NCBI GenBank assembly: GCA_024274785.1
Contig: JAJSAM010000027.1
Coordinates: 40,376 to 104,375, forward strand
Source: Planctomycetota bacterium
GTDB taxonomy: Bacteria; Planctomycetota; JAJSAM01
Length of the DNA: 64,000 nucleotides
Direction of reading: 5' to 3'
The first letter of the stretch is position 1, and every line of letters starts with the position of its first letter. Positions 58,331 to 64,000 of the stretch are shown here, one piece after another. Under the pieces are notes generated by a model that saw only the letters and a program-made list of their open reading frames with translations, made no database searches and had not been told where the DNA came from. The position numbers and the translations under genes were made by a program.

Positions 58331-59397
58331 GCCTTCACCATCGCTTTCGCCACCTTCTCCGCCTCGAGTCCCCGGAAGTTCCGCGCGACCCGCCCGGCGA
58401 TCTTCCTCGCTTCGCCGGTCTCGCCGGCCGCCCCGGCCTCCCTCGCTGCCGCGAGCATCTTCGCGGCGATCTTTTCCAGTTCCTCCCGGATCTTCTCCGA
58501 GTCCGGCGAAAGCCCCGACTTCTCTTCGAGGCTCGTGAGTTTCTTCAGATCCCGGCAGGCGTTCCGGTACTTCTCCCTGCCGATGGCCTCGCGGATCTCT
58601 TTGGTCAGCAGGTCGGCCTTGTCTCCGGCGGCAAAAAGCCTCCTGCTCTTCGCCAGGTATTCGCCGAACCATCCCGCGGCGATGCCGGGCCGGCTCTGGT
58701 GGCCCATCCCCTTGATCATCTCGAGTTTCACCTTCGGATACCCGGCTCTGGTCAGTGCGTCATAGGCCTGTTGCGCCTGCCCCGGCTTGCCGTCCTTGCC
58801 GAGGATCAGCGGATGATCCTTGTCTCCATAGTAGATGTAGATGTCGAGGCGTTTTCTGCCGGCCTCGAGGAGTTTCTTATCGGTGACGAGCCACTGCGGC
58901 GCCCAGTTCCCGCCGCGCGTGCAGATGTGGGTGATCAGGTCCGGGTGGCGCAGGCCGGTGTGGTAGGAGGGGTTCCCGCCGCCGGAGAAGCCGGTGATCA
59001 TCACGGCACGCCGATTGATGCGGAAGTACCCGGCGAGTTCCTCGTAGATGGAGAGCAGGACCTCCTCGTCCTCCACTTCCGGTCGGAGGTTCGAGTTGGG
59101 CGCGCGGTTCACGGTGGCGCTGCACATGTCCGGGCAGGCCACGATGAAGCCGTACTTCCTGGCCAGCCCGACCCACTGGCCGATCTCCCCCTTGCCCGAT
59201 CCGTTGCGGCCGTGGCTCGAGAGGACGAGCGGCATGGAGGCCCGGGGGGAGTAACTCGCCGGGACGTAGAGCGAGTACGGGTGGGCGTGCTTCTTCGAAG
59301 TCCGGTGAAGGACGGTGCCGGGTCTGGGCGGTGCCTCGGCCGCGAGCGAGGTCGAGACGAGCAGCATCAGGAACAGGGTGGTGAGCCGGGTGGTCAT
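58318..59397 (-). CDS. secreted alpha/beta hydrolase (esterase / PHB-depolymerase-like)
   Basis: SMPLVLSSHGRNGSG, MITGFSGGGNPSYHTGLRHPDL nucleophile elbow. Confidence 0.8.
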   Translation of the reverse strand: MTTRLTTLFLMLLVSTSLAAEAPPRPGTVLHRTSKKHAHPYSLYVPASYSPRASMPLVLSSHGRNGSGKGEIGQWVGLARKYGFIVACPDMCSATVNRAPNSNLRPEVEDEEVLLSIYEELAGYFRINRRAVMITGFSGGGNPSYHTGLRHPDLITHICTRGGNWAPQWLVTDKKLLEAGRKRLDIYIYYGDKDHPLILGKDGKPGQAQQAYDALTRAGYPKVKLEMIKGMGHQSRPGIAAGWFGEYLAKSRRLFAAGDKADLLTKEIREAIGREKYRNACRDLKKLTSLEEKSGLSPDSEKIREELEKIAAKMLAAAREAGAAGETGEARKIAGRVARNFRGLEAEKVAKAMVKAWKE

Positions 59398-60797
59398 GGA
59401 AACACCTTGCCGGGGTTCAGCAGGCCGTCGGGGTCGAAGACTTTCTTCAGGTTCCGCATCAGTTCGATGGCCTCCTTCGAGTGTCGCAGGTGCAGGTGAT
59501 GGCGTTCGGTCAGGCCGATGCCGTGCTCGCCGGAGATGGATCCACCGAGGGAGATCGCCGCTTTGACCACGTCTTCGTGGGCCGCCTGGAGTGTCACCTC
59601 CCACTCTTCATCGGTTGCCTGGGCCGCGGTCCGCAGCAGGTTCACGTGGAGGTTGCCGTCGCCGGCGTGGCCGAAGGAGACTACCTCGAGGCCGTGCTTC
59701 TCCCCGACTTCCCGTGCCCGGGTGACCAGGGTGGTGATCGAAGCCCGGGGGACCACGGTGTCGACGCCGCGGTAAGTGGTGAAGGTCTTCAGCGCGTCGG
59801 CGATGACCCGGCGGATCTCCCAGAGTTCCTCCTGTTTGCGCCGTTCCGTGGCCAGGAGCACATCGATCGCGCCGACGTGCACCAGCGCCTCGCCGATCTT
59901 CTCGAGGTCCCGGGCGACGCGATCTTCCTCGCGCCCGTCGACTTCGACGAGCATGTGCGCTTCGGCTTCCATGAACGGGAACTTCTTCTCTTTGAGCCGG
60001 GCGCCGAACTCGATGGAGCGCCGGTCCATGATCTCGAGGGCGCTCGGGGTGATCCCGGTCCAGAAGACGGCGTTGACGCCCTGGGCGGCGCGCTCGAGTG
60101 TGGGGAAGGGGGCGAGGAGGATGGAACGGTGGCGCGGCAGGGGCAGGAGCTTCAGGATCGCGCGGGTGACGACTGCAAGCGTGCCCTCCGATCCGATGAT
60201 CAGGCGGTGGAGGTTGTAGCCGGAGCTGTCCTTGCGGTTCTTGCCTCCGGCTTCGATCACGCGGCCGTCGGGGAGGACGAAGGTCAGCCCGTAGACGTGG
60301 TCCGCCGTGACGCCGTATTTCACCGCGCGCATTCCGCCGGCGTTGGTCTGGATGTTGCCGCCGAGGTGGCAGGAGCCCTTGCTGGCCGGGTCCGGGGCGT
60401 AGAAGAGCCCCACCTCTGCCGCGGCGTCCTGCAGGGTTTCGGTGATGACGCCGGGTTCGACGACCGCGAAGCTGTTCTCCCGGTCGATTTCGATGATCTT
60501 GTTGAACCGCTCGAGCGAGAGGACGATTCCGCCGTGCACCGGCACCGCCGCCCCGTGCTTCCCGGTCCCCGCGCCGCGAGCGGTGACCGGCACGCCGGCG
60601 GACCGGGCCAGCCGCAGCACCGCCGAGACATCTTCGGTGGACCCGGCCCTGACTACCACTTCGGGTGTGGCGGAGAGGTTCTGGGTCTCGTCGTGGGAGT
60701 AGGGTTCCTTGTCGTCCGGATCGGTCAGGACGTACGGTTCGCCGACCGCTTCGCAGAGCCGTCTGACCAGTCCGTCGTCTACCGGTTTGAAACTCAT
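59394..60797 (-). CDS. FAD-linked oxidase (GlcD / D-lactate dehydrogenase-like)
   Basis: VTARGAGTGKHGAAVPVHGGIVLSLERFN, GGNIQTNAGGMRAVKYG, VSFGHAGDGNLHVN, SGEHGIGLTE. Confidence 0.93.
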   Translation of the reverse strand: MSFKPVDDGLVRRLCEAVGEPYVLTDPDDKEPYSHDETQNLSATPEVVVRAGSTEDVSAVLRLARSAGVPVTARGAGTGKHGAAVPVHGGIVLSLERFNKIIEIDRENSFAVVEPGVITETLQDAAAEVGLFYAPDPASKGSCHLGGNIQTNAGGMRAVKYGVTADHVYGLTFVLPDGRVIEAGGKNRKDSSGYNLHRLIIGSEGTLAVVTRAILKLLPLPRHRSILLAPFPTLERAAQGVNAVFWTGITPSALEIMDRRSIEFGARLKEKKFPFMEAEAHMLVEVDGREEDRVARDLEKIGEALVHVGAIDVLLATERRKQEELWEIRRVIADALKTFTTYRGVDTVVPRASITTLVTRAREVGEKHGLEVVSFGHAGDGNLHVNLLRTAAQATDEEWEVTLQAAHEDVVKAAISLGGSISGEHGIGLTERHHLHLRHSKEAIELMRNLKKVFDPDGLLNPGKVFP

Positions 60798-60929
60798 GAT
60801 GTCCTCCGGCTCGCCGCCGCCTCTCCCCGAAGCGCCATCGATCGAGCGGTGCACCATTGTATGGTTCGCGGGAAGAGTTCCTACGGCATCCGGGCGGCGC
60901 ATCGGCCGGGGAAGGGTAGAATTGGACCG

Positions 60930-61451
60930 ATGCCGCCGCCCCGCAAAGAGAAACTCACGACCCGGAGACTCCTCGCCTTCGGTCTCACGACCTGCTTCGC
61001 GGTGTGGGTGGGTGGGAGCGTCATGACCGATGTCGTCATGATTCCCATTGCCTTCAGGGTATTGCCGAGAGAGCAGGCGATCATCTTCGGTGCGGAGGCG
61101 TTCCGCCAGCTCAACATCATCGAGTCCATGCTGGGCGCGGCCACGGTCCTGATGACGTTTGCTTTTGGCCGCCCTGGCTTCGGCACCCGGCGCAGGAGCA
61201 TCGTCGCCCTGTGTTTGAACCTGGCGATGACGCTCTGCGCGCTGATCTTCCTGCTCTACCTGACGCCGTACATCACCGCGAGGGCGGAGGCCCTGGTCCA
61301 CGCCGGCGTGGACCTCGACGACCTGACCTTCATGCCCCCCGACCGCGTGAAGCTCCGGGACATCCACATCGTGTACGCCTTGCTGGACGGCCTGAAGATC
61401 TCGGCGGGCGTGGCGCTCCTGTGGCTCCTTTCGACGCGCCGGAGCCGTTAG
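60930..61451 (+). CDS. DUF4149-like membrane protein
   Basis: FAVWVGGSVMTDVVMIPIAFRVL; four hydrophobic helices. Confidence 0.55.
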   Translation: MPPPRKEKLTTRRLLAFGLTTCFAVWVGGSVMTDVVMIPIAFRVLPREQAIIFGAEAFRQLNIIESMLGAATVLMTFAFGRPGFGTRRRSIVALCLNLAMTLCALIFLLYLTPYITARAEALVHAGVDLDDLTFMPPDRVKLRDIHIVYALLDGLKISAGVALLWLLSTRRSR

Positions 61452-61595
61452 GCCCCGTCTGGTAAGAACTGCTGCATTCGAGGGCCGCTGCATCCCGCTG
61501 CGCATTGTTCCCCGTCGGTTGAGCCCAGTGACGTTGCGCCCTCCCCACGCCTTGTCGGATCGGGCCAGGCGGCGCTCGGTCCTGCGAGCTTGTTC

Positions 61596-61770
61596 TTGCG
61601 TGCGCCGCGTTTCCACAACCTGGGAATCTACGGGAGATTGTGTTGCGTCGATGCGGGTGGCAGCCATGACAAGGTGTGTCGGAGGAGGCAGGCGTGGATG
61701 CTTTGCAAGAAGGCCCGACGATGCGATGCGCCGCAACCGCCCCGGAGATCGCGGGAAATGGTGAGAGATG
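61596..61770. repeat. degenerate/shortened MITE-like element copy C (boundaries approximate)
   Basis: ggaggaggcaggcgtggatgc...cccgacgatgcgatgcgccgcaaccgccccggagatcgcggg matches copies A and B with an internal gap. Confidence 0.6.
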
Positions 61771-61979
61771 CGGGAGAGAGGCCGCCCTTTCACTGGTGCG
61801 TTCCCATCACCCCTCGGAGGGCGCCTTGTCGTCGGCGCCGCGCTGACCCGGACGGCGGCGTCCACGGATTCGGCGGCAGGCCGCAGCCGGAACCCCCACC
61901 CGCAGCGGACCTTGACCCCTCGGCCCCAAGCTGCCAATCTGTCCGGCGCAGCCAAGGCTGCACCAGCCCCAGGTACGGT

Positions 61980-62055
<76 letters not shown>

Positions 62056-62125
62056 ACCCAAGCCCGCCTGTTTTCCGGGGTTCCAACGTTCTGCCTACGA
62101 GTAATCTACGAGTGGCGACGGTACG

Positions 62126-62173
62126 GAATGGACGCCAGAATGGACGCCAATTGGACTCCAGGATGGACTCCAG
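62126..62173. repeat. four tandem 12-bp iterons
   Basis: GAATGGACGCCA / GAATGGACGCCA / ATTGGACTCCAG / GATGGACTCCAG. Confidence 0.85.
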
Positions 62174-62234
62174 ATTCTGAAGGGGCGGGTGCATCCCGGT
62201 CGAGAGGTCTGGCACAATCTAGCCGAGGTGAAGA

Positions 62235-62843
62235 ATGCCAATGGTGCCAGGACCGCACGACAGAATCAGATCCCGCGAATGGGAGAGGCTCGAGTACCAC
62301 GACCCCGCAGAGGTTCTTCGACGTCTTCGCTCTTTCGAGCCGGAGGTGGCGGCCTCGGACCTGCCCGACGAGGCGAAGAGTCTCAGGACCCACGACCTAC
62401 GCCACTTCAAGGAGAAACGAGAGGCTGCGCTCTTTTGCCACGGACTGACCGTCACGGGGATGGGACCGACGGTCTACCACGCATCATACGAGTCCCAAGA
62501 TCTTGATTTCGTCACACGATGGGAGGTGGATGGCGTCCGCCGCTACACGCCGGTCCAGCTGAAAGAGGTTCCGCCCCAGGAGTTGAATGCTCGGGCCAGC
62601 ATCGAGGAGACCCTTCTGAATTTACAGAAGTACGTGGACTCCCGCGACCTGGTTGTTGCCCTCTTCCTGAACCGCAGACTGCAGCATCTCAATCTCGCCG
62701 ACATCGAGGTCCCGTCGCTGTCTATCGGTGGGCTCTGGTTCTTTGGCGCGGCGTCCGAGGACGGGGATGCGTGGTTCCTCTACGGCGATGTTCTCAAGGC
62801 TCCTCAGCTGCATCCGTTCAGCTACCCTGAAGGCGGTTTGTGA
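62235..62843 (+). CDS. hypothetical cargo protein, possible PD-(D/E)XK-like fold
   Basis: GAGGTG Shine-Dalgarno before ATG; SQDLDFVTRWEVDGVRRYTPVQLKEV fits a D...(E/Q)xK layout. Confidence 0.5.
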   Translation: MPMVPGPHDRIRSREWERLEYHDPAEVLRRLRSFEPEVAASDLPDEAKSLRTHDLRHFKEKREAALFCHGLTVTGMGPTVYHASYESQDLDFVTRWEVDGVRRYTPVQLKEVPPQELNARASIEETLLNLQKYVDSRDLVVALFLNRRLQHLNLADIEVPSLSIGGLWFFGAASEDGDAWFLYGDVLKAPQLHPFSYPEGGL

Positions 62844-62900
62844 GCCATACCCGTTCCGTCTGAGGGGTGAGCAGAGGGTACGTGGAGGGAGTGGTGCCTG

Positions 62901-63944
62901 TTACAGGGAGGGCGCTGTGGAGGGGGCCGCTTCGCGGATGCGGGTTTCCAAGAGTGTCAGCGCCACCTCCGCCGCGTTCCCCGGCGCGTGCTGCGCATAC
63001 CGCATCGTGACCATCAGGCTGTTCGGCGAGTGCCCGAGCCATCGGCCGATGTCGGGCAGCGGCACTCCTGCCCGGACCAGATTGACCGCTGCCTGATGCC
63101 GAAGGTCGTGCGGGCGGAGGTCCGGGTAGCCGATCTTCGCGGCGGCGCATTTAAACGCCGCCCCGTCCTTCCCTCCCCACTTCGCCGAGATGTGCGCGAA
63201 GACCCGGTCCGGCCCGCTCATGGGGACCACCCGGCTATCCCGGATCTCCTTCAGGCGGTCACGGAGACGGTGGGGCAGGGGGATGGTGCGGGTCCTGGCG
63301 CTCTTGGACTTCCGAACCGTGAGCAGCCCCTGCCCGGTGGATACGTCCTGCCACTCAAGGTTGAGCAGATCTCCCATCCGGCACCCGGTGTCGAGGGCAG
63401 CCAGCATCAGATCCCGGAGCCGATCCGACAGCGCGGCGATCAGTGCGTTCTGCTCCTCCACCGAGAGGGCGGGGACGGGCCGCTCCTGCTCGGGGACCCA
63501 CTTGATCCCGAGCATCGGCGTCTCCTCGATGTGCCCGAAGTCCTTGGCCCGCTGGAACATGACCGACAGGATCGCCACGTAGCGGTTCCGTGTGGCCTTG
63601 GAGGCGCCGTCGGCAACCCGGTCGGCCAGGAACTCCTCCACATCTGCGCGTTCGATGTCGGCCAACACGAGCCCCTTGAACGCGGGGAGGGCGACGCTGT
63701 TCAGGCGGGAGCGTTCGTTCTTGAAGGTCGAGGTCTGGTGCTCTGCCTCGAGGTGCTTGAGGTGGATGGTGAGGAACTTGTCGAACGTGATGTCGCTCCG
63801 AGTCGGCGGCTCGTCCTCGAAGGGAAGGCCGGCCTTCACTCGCCGGGTGACCTCAGCCGCATACTGCTCTGCGGCCTGGATGATCGTCCTTCCCATGGTG
63901 ACTTCCTCGTGTAGCTTTCTGACCTGTGCATCCGTGATTCGCAA
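62901..63944 (-). CDS. tyrosine recombinase/integrase (TTG start)
   Basis: ALDTGCRMGDLLNLEWQDV, LRPHDLRHQAAVNLVRAGVPLPDIGRWLGHS catalytic R-HxxR-H; terminal Tyr in MVTMRYAQHA. Confidence 0.92.
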   Translation of the reverse strand: MRITDAQVRKLHEEVTMGRTIIQAAEQYAAEVTRRVKAGLPFEDEPPTRSDITFDKFLTIHLKHLEAEHQTSTFKNERSRLNSVALPAFKGLVLADIERADVEEFLADRVADGASKATRNRYVAILSVMFQRAKDFGHIEETPMLGIKWVPEQERPVPALSVEEQNALIAALSDRLRDLMLAALDTGCRMGDLLNLEWQDVSTGQGLLTVRKSKSARTRTIPLPHRLRDRLKEIRDSRVVPMSGPDRVFAHISAKWGGKDGAAFKCAAAKIGYPDLRPHDLRHQAAVNLVRAGVPLPDIGRWLGHSPNSLMVTMRYAQHAPGNAAEVALTLLETRIREAAPSTAPSL

Positions 63945-64000
63945 ACCGTCACCTCCCAGGAGACGGTTCGGCAGCGAGGGAAGATCCCTACACCGCGCCA

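Noticed and set aside
62126-62173. 12-bp tandem repeats considered as a plasmid origin
   Set aside because: No Rep protein nearby; adjacency to a tRNA and integrase favours attachment-site arm repeats.

Overview
64 kb of high-GC bacterial chromosome, dense with genes and read by eye from the sequence and the supplied ORF track (no searches run). Left end (1-13.4 kb): edge of a type II FAS/PKS-like, aryl-polyene-type lipid cluster. It has one catalytic ketosynthase, two ketosynthase-like proteins without the catalytic Cys/His, an ApeI/FabZ-like dehydratase, an HtrB-like acyltransferase, LolA/LolB-like lipoproteins and an MMPL exporter, interleaved with surface-polysaccharide-type genes (flippase, methyltransferase, ATP-grasp, DUF3473-type deacetylase). 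15.5-20.1 kb: accessory island with an XRE repressor and ImmA/IrrE protease diverging from a phage-like SF2 helicase and a DUF932-like protein, with a duplicated operator over the two divergent promoters. 20.9-24.7 kb: BipA, rubrerythrin, an anti-sigma/STAS pair. 24.8-26.15 kb: decayed accessory DNA (PIN pseudogene, IS4-like remnant). 26.15-32.7 kb: four-gene cyanophycin operon (isoaspartyl dipeptidase, cyanophycinase, CphA, stand-alone Mur-ligase homologue). Then pyruvate kinase, sulfatase, HK/RR pair, two VWA proteins, DinG-like helicase, HEAT protein, MoaD-like protein plus aldehyde:ferredoxin oxidoreductase, IPT/TIG protein, FetAB-like ABC transporter with an ELFV dehydrogenase and ADP-forming acyl-CoA synthetase, PEP-CTERM-like protein, FAD-linked oxidase. 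Right end: tRNA-Ile2(CAU) followed by 12-bp iterons and a tyrosine integrase (edge of an integrated element). A ~210-230 bp MITE-like repeat with ~23-bp terminal inverted repeats occurs at least three times. Best candidates for something new: the repressor/protease-controlled helicase-DUF932 module, the KS/CLF lipid cluster, and the MITE that appears to supply a start and a stop codon to the AOR/MoaD operon.
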